A stretch of 64,000 nucleotides of DNA from Pseudomonas sp. 10S4. GTDB taxonomy: Bacteria > Pseudomonadota > Gammaproteobacteria > Pseudomonadales > Pseudomonadaceae. The notes below the pieces were generated by a model, which was not told the origin of the DNA, made no database searches, and worked only from the letters and a program-made list of their open reading frames with translations. Each line of letters starts with the position of its first letter. Positions within the stretch are counted from its first letter, which is position 1. This document shows, one piece after another, positions 46,051-56,428 of this stretch. Position numbers and translations under genes: made by a program. Location of the stretch: the NCBI RefSeq assembly GCF_034344865.1, contig NZ_CP133774.1, positions 124,001-188,000 of the forward strand, given 5' to 3'.

Positions 46051-46951
46051 GACGCTTGGTCCTCAGCTCGGAGTACAGGTAAGGCACGATGATTGCGAGA
46101 ATCGCACCGAGCATCAGAATCGCACTGGCCGAACCCATGCCCATCTGGCCGCGACTGAAGGTGAAGGAATACATGAACATCGCAGGCAGGTCGGAGGAGT
46201 AACCCGGACCACCGGCAGTCATTGCCGCCACCAGGTCGAAACTCTTGATCGCGATGTGGGCCAGGATCATCACGGCGCTGAAGAACACCGGGCGCAGGCT
46301 TGGCAACACCACTTTCAGGTAAATGCGCGGCATGCTCGCGCCATCGATCTGGGCGGCACGGATGATCGATTGATCAACGCCACGCAGGCCGGCGAGGAAC
46401 ATCGCCATGATAAAACCCGAGGCTTGCCATACCGCAGCGATCACCAGGCAATACACAACGCGATCCGGGTCGATCAGCCAGTCCAGGCGGAAGCCTTCCC
46501 AACCCCAGTCACGCAGCAATTTGTCCAGGCCCATGCCCGGGTTGAGCAGCCATTTCCAGGCCGTACCGGTGACGATCATCGAGAGCGCCATCGGGTACAG
46601 GTAAATGGTGCGAATGAAACCTTCGCGACGAATGCGCTGATCCAGGAACACCGCCAGCAGCACACCGATCACCAAGGTGATGCCGATAAACATGCCGCCG
46701 AAAACCGCGAGGTTCTTGCTTGCTACCCACCAACGGTCGTTCTCGAACAGCCGCTGGTATTGCGCCAAACCGGCCCATTTATAAGTCGGCAGGAAGGTCG
46801 AAGTGGTGAACGACAGGACGAACGTCCACAGGATATAGCCATAGAAGCCCACCAGGACGATGAACATGCTAGGCGCCAGCACCAGTTTTGGGAGCCAGCG
46901 CTGCAGTGCATCTAACGGCGAGGCCTTGCTGAACACAGCAACAGAACTCAT
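46043..46951 (-). CDS. gtsB: Glucose ABC transporter permease GtsB
   Basis: 302 residues, MalF-type permease: FIVLVGFYGYILWTFVLSFT is the first helix, TIYLYPMALSMIVTGTAWKW lies centrally, and the EAA loop is LRGVDQSIIRAAQIDGASMP with RIYLKVVLPSLRPVFFSAVM. It pairs with GtsC. The gap from gtsA (183 bases) is filled by a nested REP element. Confidence 0.95.
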   Translation of the reverse strand: MSSVAVFSKASPLDALQRWLPKLVLAPSMFIVLVGFYGYILWTFVLSFTTSTFLPTYKWAGLAQYQRLFENDRWWVASKNLAVFGGMFIGITLVIGVLLAVFLDQRIRREGFIRTIYLYPMALSMIVTGTAWKWLLNPGMGLDKLLRDWGWEGFRLDWLIDPDRVVYCLVIAAVWQASGFIMAMFLAGLRGVDQSIIRAAQIDGASMPRIYLKVVLPSLRPVFFSAVMILAHIAIKSFDLVAAMTAGGPGYSSDLPAMFMYSFTFSRGQMGMGSASAILMLGAILAIIVPYLYSELRTKRHD

Positions 46952-46995
46952 GGGAAGATCCAGTACGTAGAGAAAGGATTACAAGCGCATTCCCT

Positions 46996-47115
46996 TGTGG
47001 GAGCGGGCTTCTGTGGGAGCTGGCTTGCCTGCGATGGCATTACCTCGGTGCAACTGATAAACCGAGTTGTCTGCATCGCGGGCAAGCCCGGCTCCCACAA
47101 AAGCCACTCCCACAG
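46996..47115. repeat. Nested REP cluster between gtsA and gtsB
   Basis: A GTGGGAGCGGGCTT half-element is interrupted after 17 bases by a second palindrome (TGTGGGAGCTGGCTTGCCTG / GCGGGCAAGCCCGGCTCCCA), and a short CCACTCCCACAGG remnant of the outer element returns on the far side. This looks like one REPIN inserted into another. Confidence 0.7.
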
Positions 47116-47134
47116 GGGGCTGCGGCTCTAACAG

Positions 47135-48436
47135 TTACTTGGCAGACTTGACCGCTGCGCCGAGTTTCTTGGCAGCATCGGCCGGATCGGCTTTCGGGTC
47201 GTTGATGAAGTTGGTCACGACATCAAAGAACGCACCCTGTACCGCCAGCGTGGTCGCCATGTTGTGCGCCATGCTCGGCTGCAGGCCGCCGGACTTGGCG
47301 TCCGCCAGGAAGTCCTTGGCAGCGGTCTGGGCGCAGGAGTCGAAGCCGTACTTGGCCATGTCGTTCAGCATGTCGATTCGAACCGGGATCGAGCCCTTGT
47401 TGATGCTGAAGACTTTCTGGAAGTTCTCACCCAGCACGACCTTGGCAATGTCCTGCTGACCGGCAGCAGTGCCCGCGTTTTTCTGCTTGAACACGGCCAG
47501 GGAGTCGATGTTGTAGGTGAATGCCTTGTCGGTGCCCGGGAAGGCTACGCACTCGTAGTCCTTGCCGGCGACTTTCTTGGCCGCTGTCCACTCGCTCTTG
47601 GCCCAGTCACCCATGATCTGCATGCCGGCCTTGCCGTTGATGACTTTGGCCGCTTCCAGGTTCCAGTCCTGGCCTTTGCCGTCGACGTCCATGTAGGTCG
47701 CGACTTTCTTCAGCTCGGTCAGCGACTTGACCATTTCAGGACCGGTCAGAGCAGCGTTGTCCAGGTCGACCAGGGCTTTCTTGTAACCGTCGACGCCCAT
47801 GACAGAAAGAACCACCGCTTCAAACACGGTGCTGTCCTGCCAAGGCTGGCCGCCGTGGGCAAGCGCGATGAAGCCCGCTGCTTTCAGCTTGTCGCCGGCT
47901 GCGTAGAATTCCTGAAGGGTGGTTGGGGCTTTTTCGATGCCGGCTTTCTTGAAGACTTCCGGGTTGATCCACAGCCAGTTGACGCGGTGGATATTCACCG
48001 GCACGGCCACGTAGTCGCCGTTGTACTTCACGGTATCAGAGACTTTCTTGTCGAGCAGGCTGTCCCACTTCTCTGATTTGGAAACGTCTTTCAAGACGTC
48101 GGTGTCGAGCAGACCGGTAGACGCCCATTCCTGGATGTCTGGACCTTTGATCTGTGCGACACCCGGCGGGTTACCGGCAACGGCGCGGCTCTTGAGCACG
48201 GTCATGGCCGTAGCTCCGCCACCACCGGCGACAGCGCCGTCCTTCCAGGTGAAACCGTCTTTTTCGACTTGGGCTTTGAGCACGTCAACGGCAGCTTTTT
48301 CGCCACCGGAGGTCCACCAGTGAACGACTTCTACCGAACCTTTGGATTCGGCGGCAAGCGCACTGACAGGGAATGCAGAGATAGGAAGCAATGAGGCAAG
48401 AGAAATGACAGTAGCGAGGCGAGAAATCGCATTCAT
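47135..48436 (-). CDS. gtsA: Glucose ABC transporter substrate-binding protein GtsA
   Basis: 433 residues. The signal peptide [20 protein letters not shown] ends near ALAAES. The extracellular-solute-binding family 1 domain starts [20 protein letters not shown] and has [40 protein letters not shown] and [20 protein letters not shown]. It delivers glucose (and mannose) to GtsBC. It has a CA motif in its leader, and the epimerase gene lies upstream in the same direction. Confidence 0.96.
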   Translation of the reverse strand: MNAISRLATVISLASLLPISAFPVSALAAESKGSVEVVHWWTSGGEKAAVDVLKAQVEKDGFTWKDGAVAGGGGATAMTVLKSRAVAGNPPGVAQIKGPDIQEWASTGLLDTDVLKDVSKSEKWDSLLDKKVSDTVKYNGDYVAVPVNIHRVNWLWINPEVFKKAGIEKAPTTLQEFYAAGDKLKAAGFIALAHGGQPWQDSTVFEAVVLSVMGVDGYKKALVDLDNAALTGPEMVKSLTELKKVATYMDVDGKGQDWNLEAAKVINGKAGMQIMGDWAKSEWTAAKKVAGKDYECVAFPGTDKAFTYNIDSLAVFKQKNAGTAAGQQDIAKVVLGENFQKVFSINKGSIPVRIDMLNDMAKYGFDSCAQTAAKDFLADAKSGGLQPSMAHNMATTLAVQGAFFDVVTNFINDPKADPADAAKKLGAAVKSAK

Positions 48437-48448
48437 CTAGAATTACCT

Positions 48449-48459
48449 TTCTTGTTGTT
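48449..48459 (-). promoter_or_regulatory. CA motif in the gtsA leader
   Basis: Minus strand AACAACAAGAA about 12 bases before the gtsA start, overlapping the AAAGG ribosome site region. It predicts Hfq/Crc translational repression of glucose uptake. Confidence 0.65.
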
Positions 48460-48553
48460 ATGCATGCAAGTCTGGTGCTTGCGCTGCATGGGATTTTAAA
48501 CAGGAGTTATCCCTTCGCAGGTAACGAAGGGACGCTTGAATGTCACCACATGG

Positions 48554-49813
48554 TTACACAGGAGCGCTCTGGGACAACTGCCCCAAGGCAGTCGCCATGC
48601 TCGGCGCCAGCGGCAGGCGCGGAATCAGCACGGCTTGCCAGGCGTGATACAGATCCGGTTTGCCGGCCCAGATATCGGCGCTCGGGCGGTTTTGCGGGTC
48701 GAGTTCATGGTGCCAACTGCCATCGCAGCGGTCGATGAAATGACTGTCACAGAATTCCCAGAACAGTCGGTACCAGGCTTCGTATTGCTCCTCGCCGGTG
48801 CGTTTGAGCAGCGCACTGGCAGCGGCGCTGGCTTCGCAATGGGTCCAGTGCAAGCGATGGCGAACCACCGCGCGGTTGTTCCAGTCGAGGGTGTAGACAA
48901 TCCCCGGCAGCCCGTCGACATCCCAGCCGTGACGGCAGTTGTGATCGAAGAGTTTTTGCGCATCGGTCGCCAGCCAACCCGGCGTGAGCATCCCCGCCTG
49001 CACTCGCGCGGCTTCGAGGTGCAGCAACAGCCGCGCCCATTCAAAACCGTGGCCCGGCGTGGTGCCGTAGGGGCGAAAACCGTCGGCAGGGTTGTCGTGG
49101 TTGTACTCGCGCAGCGGCTGCCAATCGCGATCGAAATGCTCGACCACCAGGTAATCGTTGGCGGCGGCGTGAGCGTGGATCACTCGCTCGACAATCCGCT
49201 GGGCGCGGACCAGCCAGCGGTTGTCCTCGGTGACATCCGCCAGCGCGAGGAAGGCTTCGGTGGCGTGCATGTTGCTGTTGGCGCCGCGGTAGGCTTCTTC
49301 GCAACTGAAGTCGCGATTGAAGGATTCGCGCATCGCGCCCTCCTCCTCGCTCCAGAAATGCGTGTCGATGATGTGGATGGCATCATCGAGCAAGGCGTGT
49401 GCGCCGGGCCGTTGCGCGACTACAGCGGAACTTGCGGCGAGGGCGACGAAGGCGTGCAGGTAAGCAGCTTTGCCGGTGTTGTCATCACGATGATGGGCGG
49501 TGGCGAACCAGCCACCGTGCTCGGCATCCTTTAGCGGGCCGCTGAGCGCCTGGACGCCGTGATCCACCAACTCGGCAAACCCTGGCAGGCCCTGGATGTG
49601 AGCCATGGCGAAGCTGTGGGTCATGCGTGCGGTGTTCATGGTTTCGGCTTGGGCATTGGCCGGGAGGCGGCCCTTTTCATCGAGATTGCCGAAGCCTTCA
49701 GGGAGCTTCGAAGCCTTGGCGAACGCCAGCAGGCGCAGCCCTTCGGCGGCGAGCCATTGCTGGTGGGCAGGCGCGTTCAGCCAACTGCTGAAAGCGGGTT
49801 GGAAGGTGTCCAT
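48554..49813 (-). CDS. AGE family epimerase/isomerase
   Basis: 419 residues with an (alpha/alpha)6-barrel like N-acylglucosamine 2-epimerase and the aldose-ketose isomerase YihS. Features are the early Arg/His residues in NTARMTHSFAMAHIQG, EAYRGANSNMHATEAFLALA, and FRPYGTTPGHGFEWARLLLH with the catalytic His pair, plus THCEASAAASALLKRTG. It may interconvert mannose, glucose and fructose for the uptake operon. The position between gtrS and gtsA matches PP_1014 in P. putida. Start fixed by a CA motif and AAGG ribosome site upstream. Confidence 0.9.
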   Translation of the reverse strand: MDTFQPAFSSWLNAPAHQQWLAAEGLRLLAFAKASKLPEGFGNLDEKGRLPANAQAETMNTARMTHSFAMAHIQGLPGFAELVDHGVQALSGPLKDAEHGGWFATAHHRDDNTGKAAYLHAFVALAASSAVVAQRPGAHALLDDAIHIIDTHFWSEEEGAMRESFNRDFSCEEAYRGANSNMHATEAFLALADVTEDNRWLVRAQRIVERVIHAHAAANDYLVVEHFDRDWQPLREYNHDNPADGFRPYGTTPGHGFEWARLLLHLEAARVQAGMLTPGWLATDAQKLFDHNCRHGWDVDGLPGIVYTLDWNNRAVVRHRLHWTHCEASAAASALLKRTGEEQYEAWYRLFWEFCDSHFIDRCDGSWHHELDPQNRPSADIWAGKPDLYHAWQAVLIPRLPLAPSMATALGQLSQSAPV

Positions 49814-49821
49814 GGGGTACC

Positions 49822-49832
49822 TTTTTGTTGTT
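49822..49832 (-). promoter_or_regulatory. CA motif in the epimerase leader
   Basis: Minus strand AACAACAAAAA about 10 bases before the epimerase ATG, next to the AAGG ribosome site. A match to the Hfq/Crc target pattern AANAANAA. Confidence 0.6.
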
Positions 49833-49923
49833 ATGACTGGAGGGCAGTCTAAACAACGGTTGAGGCGAGGCAGGTAACGAAGGGGGCGAGTTATGTCACT
49901 GAGCCGTGACAAAGCAAAAGCCA

Positions 49924-50008
49924 GATCAAAGATCGCAGCCTTCGGCAGCTCCTACAGGGTGTAAACAATTCCAGTGTAGGAGCTGCCGAAGGCTGCGATC
50001 TTTTGATC
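49924..50008. repeat. Inverted repeat pair (GTAGGAGCTGCCGAAGGCTGCGATC family)
   Basis: GATCGCAGCCTTCGGCAGCT and its reverse complement flank a 16-base centre. This is a fourth palindromic family, distinct from the REP families, located between gtrS and the epimerase. Confidence 0.8.
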
Positions 50009-50011
50009 TTT

Positions 50012-51481
50012 TCAATCGATTGATCGAGGAAGCTGCAACGTCACCCGCAATCCGCCTTCGCGCAGATTCTGCAGGCTGACCTCGCCACCATGGCTATGGG
50101 CAATATTGCGCGCAATCCCCAACCCCAACCCATAACCCTGCTGCTGTCCGGCCAGGCGGAAGTGCGGCTCGAACACCTGCTCCATCCGCTGCTCCGGCAC
50201 TCCGGGCCCTTCATCATCCACATGCAGGATGAACGCGCTCTGGTCGTCATCGATGTGCAGGTGCGCGTTCTGTCCGTACTTCAAGGCGTTGTCGATCAGG
50301 TTGCCGATGCAGCGCTTGAGCGCCAGCGGCTTGCCGGGGTATGCCGCCAGTGCCCGGCCCTGCTGGGTCACGCGACCATTGCCGTTGGGCGCCAGGTACG
50401 GCTCGACCAAACAATCGAGCACGTGATTGAGGTCCACCGGCTCAATGTTTTCGTGGATGTCGGTGTCTTTCACGCATTGCAGCGCGCCTTTGACCAGCAA
50501 CTCCAGCTCATCCAGATCGCGGCCGAACTTGGCTTGCAGCTTTTCGTCTTCGAGCAATTCGACCCGCAGTCGCAACCGGGTGATCGGCGTGCGCAAGTCG
50601 TGGGAGATCGCACTGAACAACTGACTGCGCTCGGTCAGGTAGCGGCTGATGCGCTCGCGCATCGCATTGAAGGCGCGGCCAACCTCGACCACTTCACTGC
50701 CGCCACCTTCGGGCACCGGCTCGACTTCCGCACCGAGGGACATGTCCCGTGCCGCCCGCGCCAGGCGCTTGAGCGGACGGCTCTGCCAGTGCACCAGCAG
50801 GCCGATGAACAACAGCAAAAAGCCGCTGGTGAGCACGATGAACCAGACTTGCTGCGCCGGCAGGCCTTGCTCTTCAAGACTGGTGTAGGGCTCAGGCAGC
50901 AGCGAAGCGATGTACAGCCATTCGCCCGGCGCCATCTGGATTTGCGTGACCAGCACCGGCGGGTTCACCGGTTCCAGGGTCAACGCGTAGTGCGCCCAGG
51001 ACCGCGGCAATTCATCGAGTTTCAGCCCGCTGTTGAAGATCCGCAGGTCTTCGGGGCTGACGAAGGTCACCGAGATATCCGTGTCGTGGCCCAGGGACTC
51101 GCGCAGCACCTCGTCCACCGCTTTGAGCACCGCTTCTTTGCGCGGGGTGATCGGCAGCACTTCCATGCCCAAGGGTTTGTCGTTGAGGGTCACCACGAAC
51201 CGGGTGCCGCCCATGCTGCGTAATTGATCGAGTACCAGCGGCCGAAACGCCACCGGCAACGAACGGAAGTAGCTGACGCTGGCGGTCATCGAATGCGCCA
51301 GGCTACGGGCGCTGGTGACCAGGCCTTCGAGCTGAGTAGCGCGCAGCTGCGAAACCCAGATCACGCTCGACAGCGCCTGAGCGAAAAGCACCACCAACAG
51401 CGTCAGCAGCAACATCCGCCCGAGCAACGAGCGTGGCACCGGCACCTTGGCGGCGAGCCGGCGCAACCACTCAGTGGCCAT
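50012..51481 (-). CDS. gtrS: Sensor histidine kinase GtrS
   Basis: 489 residues from MATEWLRRLAAKVPVPRSLL. The first helix is MLLLTLLVVLFAQALSSVIW, followed by a periplasmic sensor of about 150 residues, a second helix WFIVLTSGFLLLFIGLLVHW and HAMP. HisKA has SHDLRTPITRLRLRVELLE with the phospho-His; the ATPase domain has NLIDNALKYGQ (N box), DDEGPGVP (G1) and GYGLGLGIARN (G2). GtrS senses 2-ketogluconate or 6-phosphogluconate in Pseudomonas and signals to GltR. It overlaps gltR by 11 bases. Confidence 0.95.
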   Translation of the reverse strand: MATEWLRRLAAKVPVPRSLLGRMLLLTLLVVLFAQALSSVIWVSQLRATQLEGLVTSARSLAHSMTASVSYFRSLPVAFRPLVLDQLRSMGGTRFVVTLNDKPLGMEVLPITPRKEAVLKAVDEVLRESLGHDTDISVTFVSPEDLRIFNSGLKLDELPRSWAHYALTLEPVNPPVLVTQIQMAPGEWLYIASLLPEPYTSLEEQGLPAQQVWFIVLTSGFLLLFIGLLVHWQSRPLKRLARAARDMSLGAEVEPVPEGGGSEVVEVGRAFNAMRERISRYLTERSQLFSAISHDLRTPITRLRLRVELLEDEKLQAKFGRDLDELELLVKGALQCVKDTDIHENIEPVDLNHVLDCLVEPYLAPNGNGRVTQQGRALAAYPGKPLALKRCIGNLIDNALKYGQNAHLHIDDDQSAFILHVDDEGPGVPEQRMEQVFEPHFRLAGQQQGYGLGLGIARNIAHSHGGEVSLQNLREGGLRVTLQLPRSID

Positions 51482-52201
51482 TGCTGGCAACCACATTGGC
51501 GGCCAGTTGGTAGCCACTGCCCCGCACGGTACGGATCAGCCGCGGTGGTTTTTCGGTGTCGCGCAGGCGCTGGCGCAAACGGCTGACCGCCATGTCGACG
51601 ATCCGATCCAACGGCATCAAATCGCGGCCACGGGTGGCGTTACCGATGGTGTCGCGGTCGAGAATTTCCTGGGGATGATCGAGGAACAGTTTCAGCAGCG
51701 CGAAGTCGGCGCCGGAGAGAATCACTTCTTCGCCATCGATGTGGAACAGCCGATGGCTGACCATGTCCAGCCGCCAGTCATCGAAGGCCAGTACTTCACT
51801 GCCGGAGCGTTCCTGACCGAACTGCGCACGGCGCAACAACGCCTTGATCCGCGCCTGCAATTCCCGGGGCTGAAGGGTTTGCCGAGGTAATCGTCGGCAC
51901 CCAGTTCCAGGCCAATAACGCGATCGGCCTCGTCGGAGCTGGCGGTGAGCATGATGATCGGCACCTGGGCCTGACGCGGGTGCTGGCGAATCCAGCGGCA
52001 AAGGCTGAAACCGTCTTCGTCCGGCAGCATCACATCGAGGATCACCAGATCACTCGGCGCCTCGTTCATCGCCTGGCGAAAGCCTGCGCCATCGGGCGTG
52101 GTGCGCACCTGAAAACCTGCACGGGTCAGGTAGGTGTCCAGCAACTCGCGTATCTCTTGATCGTCATCGACCAACAAAATCGACTTGTTGACTGAGCTCA
52201 C
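51471..52201 (-). CDS. gltR: OmpR-family response regulator GltR (one-base frameshift)
   Basis: About 243 residues, with a GTG start (VSSVNKSILLVDDDQEIREL). The receiver has acidic DDD, phospho-Asp in DLVILDVMLPDEDGF, and Lys in GADDYLGKPFSP. The C-terminal winged helix (DFALLKLFLDHPQEILDRDT ... VDMAVSRLRQRLR ... IRTVRGSGYQLAAN) is in another frame. One base is missing in the run near 51868; restoring it gives FSPRELQARIKALLRRAQFG. GltR represses gts and oprB genes and is released by phosphorylation via GtrS. Operon glk-gltR-gtrS is interrupted by a REPIN. Confidence 0.9.
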
Positions 52202-52275
52202 AGGGGCGGCATCCTTGTTGTTTGAATTGGGCGGATTATGCCTTACCACAGAATCTACAAACACCGCAGATCCCA

Positions 52276-52365
52276 TGTGGGAGCGGACTTGCTCGCGAAA
52301 GCGGTGTATCAGTCGACATCAATGTTGAATGTCAGTCCGCTTTCGCGAGCAAGCCCGCTCCCACA
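52276..52365. repeat. REPIN (GTGGGAGCGGACTTGCTCGCGAA variant)
   Basis: Two inverted copies, one with a G-to-A change, between glk and gltR inside the operon. Confidence 0.85.
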
Positions 52366-52376
52366 GTTGATCGTGT

Positions 52377-53327
52377 TCAGGCCTGTTCGAGCGCCACACC
52401 CGCGCCCATCAGGCCGGAATACGGCGCCGTCACCAGCCACACCGGAATGCCTTTGAAGTAATCGCTCATGCAGCCCTTGTCGGCGAAGCATCGGGCAAAA
52501 CCGCTTTCAACGAAGAAATCGGCAAACCGAGGAATCACCCCGCCCACGATATACACGCCACCGCGCCCACCCACCGTCAGCACGTTGTTGCCGGCCACGC
52601 GACCGAGCCAGCAGCAGAACTGCTCCAGCACTTCCAGCGCGACCGGATCACCGGCCAGTCCTGCCGCCGTAATGGCTTCGGGAGTGTGGAACTGCGGTTC
52701 ATGACCATCCACCGCGCAGATCGCCCGATAGACCCGCGGCAAGCCGCTGCCACTCAAGGCTGTCTCGGCACTGACATGGCCAATCTCATTGAAGATGTGT
52801 TGCCACAGTTGGGTTTCCCGCGGGCTGCTGAGCGGCAAGTCGACGTGACCGCCCTCCCCCGGCAACGCGGCAAATCGGCCTTCGCCGAGGTCCAGCAACG
52901 TGCCAACGCCGAGCCCGGTGCCCGGGCCGATTACCACCGCCGGCCGCAACGGTTCCGGCGTACCTTCGCAGACCACCCGAAACTCGTCCGGCTGCAAACG
53001 GGTCATGCCCAGGGCCATGGCCGAGAAGTCGTTGACCAGCAGCAGTTGATCCACCTGCAAGGTCTGGCAGAACGCCTTGCGGCTCAGGCGCCAGTGATTG
53101 TTGGTGAACTTGAATTCATCACCGCTCACCGGACCTGCCACCGACAGGCACACCGAACCGATCGCGCCAGGCGCCAGGCCCAACCCGCTCAGGTAGACAG
53201 CGATAGCCTCCTCCGGGCTGGTGTGATCTGCCGTCGGCAACACCTGGATCGATTCCAGTTGCTGGTTTTTCCACAACGCGAAACGTGCGTTGGTCCCACC
53301 GATGTCACCGACCAAAGCCAGTTTCAA
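52377..53327 (-). CDS. glk: Glucokinase
   Basis: 316 residues of the bacterial GlkA/ROK-independent glucokinase family. Phosphate-binding [17 protein letters not shown], catalytic [16 protein letters not shown] with the base Asp, and [16 protein letters not shown]. It phosphorylates imported glucose to glucose-6-phosphate. Its start overlaps the edd stop by 4 bases, so the two are coupled. Confidence 0.96.
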   Translation of the reverse strand: MKLALVGDIGGTNARFALWKNQQLESIQVLPTADHTSPEEAIAVYLSGLGLAPGAIGSVCLSVAGPVSGDEFKFTNNHWRLSRKAFCQTLQVDQLLLVNDFSAMALGMTRLQPDEFRVVCEGTPEPLRPAVVIGPGTGLGVGTLLDLGEGRFAALPGEGGHVDLPLSSPRETQLWQHIFNEIGHVSAETALSGSGLPRVYRAICAVDGHEPQFHTPEAITAAGLAGDPVALEVLEQFCCWLGRVAGNNVLTVGGRGGVYIVGGVIPRFADFFVESGFARCFADKGCMSDYFKGIPVWLVTAPYSGLMGAGVALEQA

Positions 53328-55160
53328 TTAAGCGTCTCCAGGGCAGAAGTAAAGGCGCTGGCGCCCTGCTCTGCGGAGCTGAAGGCCATGCGCATGAAAC
53401 CAAACAGTTCGCGCCCGCTGCCGATGTTGTTGCCCAACAGGCCTTTGGCTGGCGTGCGCGCTGCGAATTCTTCGGCGTCCACCTTAAGCTCCAGGGTGCC
53501 TTTGACGCCATCGACGCGGATGATATCGCCCTCTTGCACGCGCGCCAAAGCGCCGCCCACAAACGCTTCGGGACTGACGTGGATCGCCGCCGGGATTTTT
53601 CCCGAGGCGCCGGACATGCGCCCGTCGGTGACCAGCGCGACTTTGAAGCCGCGATCCTGCAGCACACCGAGGAACGGCGTCATCTTGTGCAGTTCCGGCA
53701 TGCCGTTGGAGCGCGGCCCCTGGAAGCGCATCACCGCGACGAAATCCTTCTCCAGCAAACCGGCCTTGAACGCATCGGCCAGATCCTGTTGATCCTGGAA
53801 CACCATGGCCGGTGCTTCGACGACCTGGTTTTCCAGGGCCACGGCGGAGACTTTCATCACCCCGCGACCAAGGTTGCCTTCCATTACCCGCAGGCCACCC
53901 TCGGGCGAGAACGCACGGGCGACCGGACGCAGAATAGTTTCGTCGAGGCTTTCAATCGGGCCTTCGCGCCAGACCAGTTCGCCGTTATCGAGGAACGGTT
54001 CCACGGTATAGCGGCTCAGACCATGGCCGAGCACGGTATTGACGTTTTCGTGGAGCAGGCCGGCTTCCAGCAGTTCGCGGATCAGGAACGCCGTGCCGCC
54101 CGGCGGCGTGGAAGTGGTTGATGTCGGCAGGGCCGTTGGGGTAGATGCGGACAAGCAGGGGAACGACCTCGGACAGGTCCGCGAAGTCCTGCCAGGTGAG
54201 CTGGATCCCCGCGGCGGCCGCGATTGCCGGGAGGTGCAGCGCGTGGTTGGTCGACCCTCCGGTGGCAAGCAGGGCAACGATCGCCGTTGATGATCGACCG
54301 CTCGTCCACCACTGCGTCCGATCGGGGTGTAGCCGGTCTTTCAGCTCGGTCAGTCGCGACCACCTGGCGGGCCGCGGCGGCGGTGAGGGCCTCGCGCAAC
54401 GGGGAGTCCGGGCTGACGAAAGCGTCGCGCCGGGAAGGTGGAGTCCCATGACCTCCATCAGCATCTGGTTGGAGTTCGCCGTCCCGTAGAAGGTACAGGT
54501 GCCTGCGGCAATGGTACGACGCCGTCTCGGCCTCGAGCAAGTTGCTTCGCGGTCGGCCAGGCCTTCGGCGTAGAGCTGGCGGATGCGGCTCTTTTCCTTG
54601 TTCGGAATCCCGGAACTCATCGGTCCGGTCGGCACCAGGATGGCCGGGAGGTGACCGAAGGCCAGCGCGCCGATGACCAGGCCTGGCACGATCTTGTCGC
54701 AGACGCCGAGCATCAGCGCACCGTCGAACATGTTGTGAGACAGCGCCACGGCGGTGGACAACGCGATCACTTCACGGCTCGGCAGGCTCAGTTCCATGCC
54801 GGGCTCGCCCTGGGTCACGCCATCGCACATGGCCGGGGTGCCGCCAGCGAACTGGCCGACCGAGCCGATTTCGCGCAGGGCTTTTTTGATCTGTTCAGGA
54901 AAGACTTCGTACGGCTGATGCGCCGAGAGCATGTCGTTATATGACGAAACAATTGCGATGTTCGCGGAATTCATCATCCGCAGGCTGTTCTTGTCGTCAG
55001 TGCCGCACCCGGCCACGCCGTGGGCGAAGTTGGCGCATTGCAGCTTGCCGCGCATCGGACCATCGCTGGCAGCGCCGCGAATGAGCGCAAGGTAAGCCTC
55101 GCGAGTTGCACGGCTGCGGGCGATAAGCCGTTCGGTGACCTCAAGGACGCGGGGATGCAT
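53324..55160 (-). pseudogene. edd: Phosphogluconate dehydratase Edd (mosaic centre with several frameshifts)
   Basis: About 608 residues of the IlvD/Edd iron-sulfur dehydratase family that makes KDPG from 6-phosphogluconate. The N-terminal part (CANFAHGVAGCGTDDKNSLR, GGTPAMCDGVTQGEPGMELS) and the C-terminal part ([40 protein letters not shown]) are intact. Between about 54080 and 54590 the frame changes at least five times, though familiar pieces remain ([40 protein letters not shown]). The same block uses GGG, CTC and GTC codons more than its flanks, suggesting foreign origin or chimeric assembly. No replacement edd is in the window. Confidence 0.9.
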
Positions 55161-55280
55161 GTGTAGAACTCCAGGCTAACGGATGTGGCGACCTGATTGT
55201 CTATGCTGATCAAGGGCCGTTGTCGATGGGCTGACGGGCGGCTTTCTTGATCGATCGGACCAGTTGATTCAGGTCACTCG

Positions 55281-55295
55281 TTGTAGATTGAACAA
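55281..55295. promoter_or_regulatory. HexR operator candidate 1 at edd/gap
   Basis: TTGT-AGATTGA-ACAA, a perfect fit to the HexR pattern TTGT-N7-ACAA, in the 220-base intergenic region between divergent edd and gap. Confidence 0.75.
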
Positions 55296-55342
55296 AATAT
55301 TGCCATTAAAAAGGCTTGTTTTCTATTTTTATGCGAATAATC

Positions 55343-55357
55343 TTGTAATTCCAACAA
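55343..55357. promoter_or_regulatory. HexR operator candidate 2 at edd/gap
   Basis: TTGT-AATTCCA-ACAA, a second perfect TTGT-N7-ACAA, 24 bases before the gap start. Spaced 62 bases from the first, so the two could serve edd and gap separately or jointly. Confidence 0.7.
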
Positions 55358-55380
55358 CAAAACGACGGCGGCGCTGTTAA

Positions 55381-56382
55381 ATGACTCTTCGAATCGCAAT
55401 CAATGGTTTTGGCCGAATTGGCCGTAATGTCCTGCGCGCACTGTATACCCAAGGTTATCGTCAGGATCTGCAGATCGTCGCCATCAATGACTTGGGCGAC
55501 AGCTCGATCAACGCTCATCTGCTCAAGTACGACACCGTTCACGGCACTTTCGACGCTGATGTCCAGCACGATAACGAAAGCCTGACGGTCAATGGCGACC
55601 GCATTTCGGTCAGCGCCATCCGCAACCCGGCTGAACTGCCGTGGGCTGCCGAGAAGATCGATGTGGTCTTCGAATGCACCGGTCTGTTCACCGACCGTGC
55701 CAAAGCCGCCGCGCATATTACGGCCGGCGCGCGCAAAGTGATTATCTCGGCCCCGGCCAAAGGCGCCGACGCCACCGTGGTTTACGGTGTTAACCACGAC
55801 ATTCTGCGCCAGTCGCACCAGATTATTTCCAACGCCTCGTGCACCACCAACTGCCTGGCCCCGGTGGCCCAGGTGCTGCACCGCGAGTTGGGCATCGAAA
55901 GCGGTCTGATGACCACGATCCACGCCTACACCAACGACCAGAACCTGACTGACGTCTACCACACCGACCCGTACCGCGCCCGTTCCGCCACCCAGAACAT
56001 GATCCCGAGCAAGACTGGCGCTGCCGAAGCCGTCGGCCTGGTGCTGCCGGAGCTGGCGGGCAAACTGACCGGCATGGCGGTGCGTGTTCCGGTGATCAAC
56101 GTGTCGCTGGTGGACCTGACCGTGCAGCTAAAACGTGAGGCGAGCGCAGAGCAAGTGAACGCGCTGCTGAAAGAAGCGGCCCAGCACTCGAAGATTCTCG
56201 GCTACAACACCCTGCCGCTGGTCTCCAGCGACTTCAACCACAACCCGCTGTCGTCGATCTTCGACGCCAACCACACCAAGTCCAGCGGCAAACTGCTCAA
56301 GGTGTTGGCCTGGTACGACAACGAATGGGGCTTCTCCAACCGTATGCTCGATAACTGCCTGGCGCTGTGCAACGCGGAATAA
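55381..56382 (+). CDS. gap: Glyceraldehyde-3-phosphate dehydrogenase, type I
   Basis: 333 residues, standard length. Coenzyme motif [15 protein letters not shown], catalytic [12 protein letters not shown] with Cys near residue 155, [17 protein letters not shown], and the C-terminal [17 protein letters not shown]. It oxidises glyceraldehyde-3-phosphate made by Eda. It is divergent from edd, with two HexR-like sites between; this is the HexR-controlled gap-1 position of P. putida. Confidence 0.96.
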   Translation: MTLRIAINGFGRIGRNVLRALYTQGYRQDLQIVAINDLGDSSINAHLLKYDTVHGTFDADVQHDNESLTVNGDRISVSAIRNPAELPWAAEKIDVVFECTGLFTDRAKAAAHITAGARKVIISAPAKGADATVVYGVNHDILRQSHQIISNASCTTNCLAPVAQVLHRELGIESGLMTTIHAYTNDQNLTDVYHTDPYRARSATQNMIPSKTGAAEAVGLVLPELAGKLTGMAVRVPVINVSLVDLTVQLKREASAEQVNALLKEAAQHSKILGYNTLPLVSSDFNHNPLSSIFDANHTKSSGKLLKVLAWYDNEWGFSNRMLDNCLALCNAE

Positions 56383-56428
56383 GCAACGTGATGGGGCACG
56401 TCGCCTCATGACGGGTTGACGCGGACCT

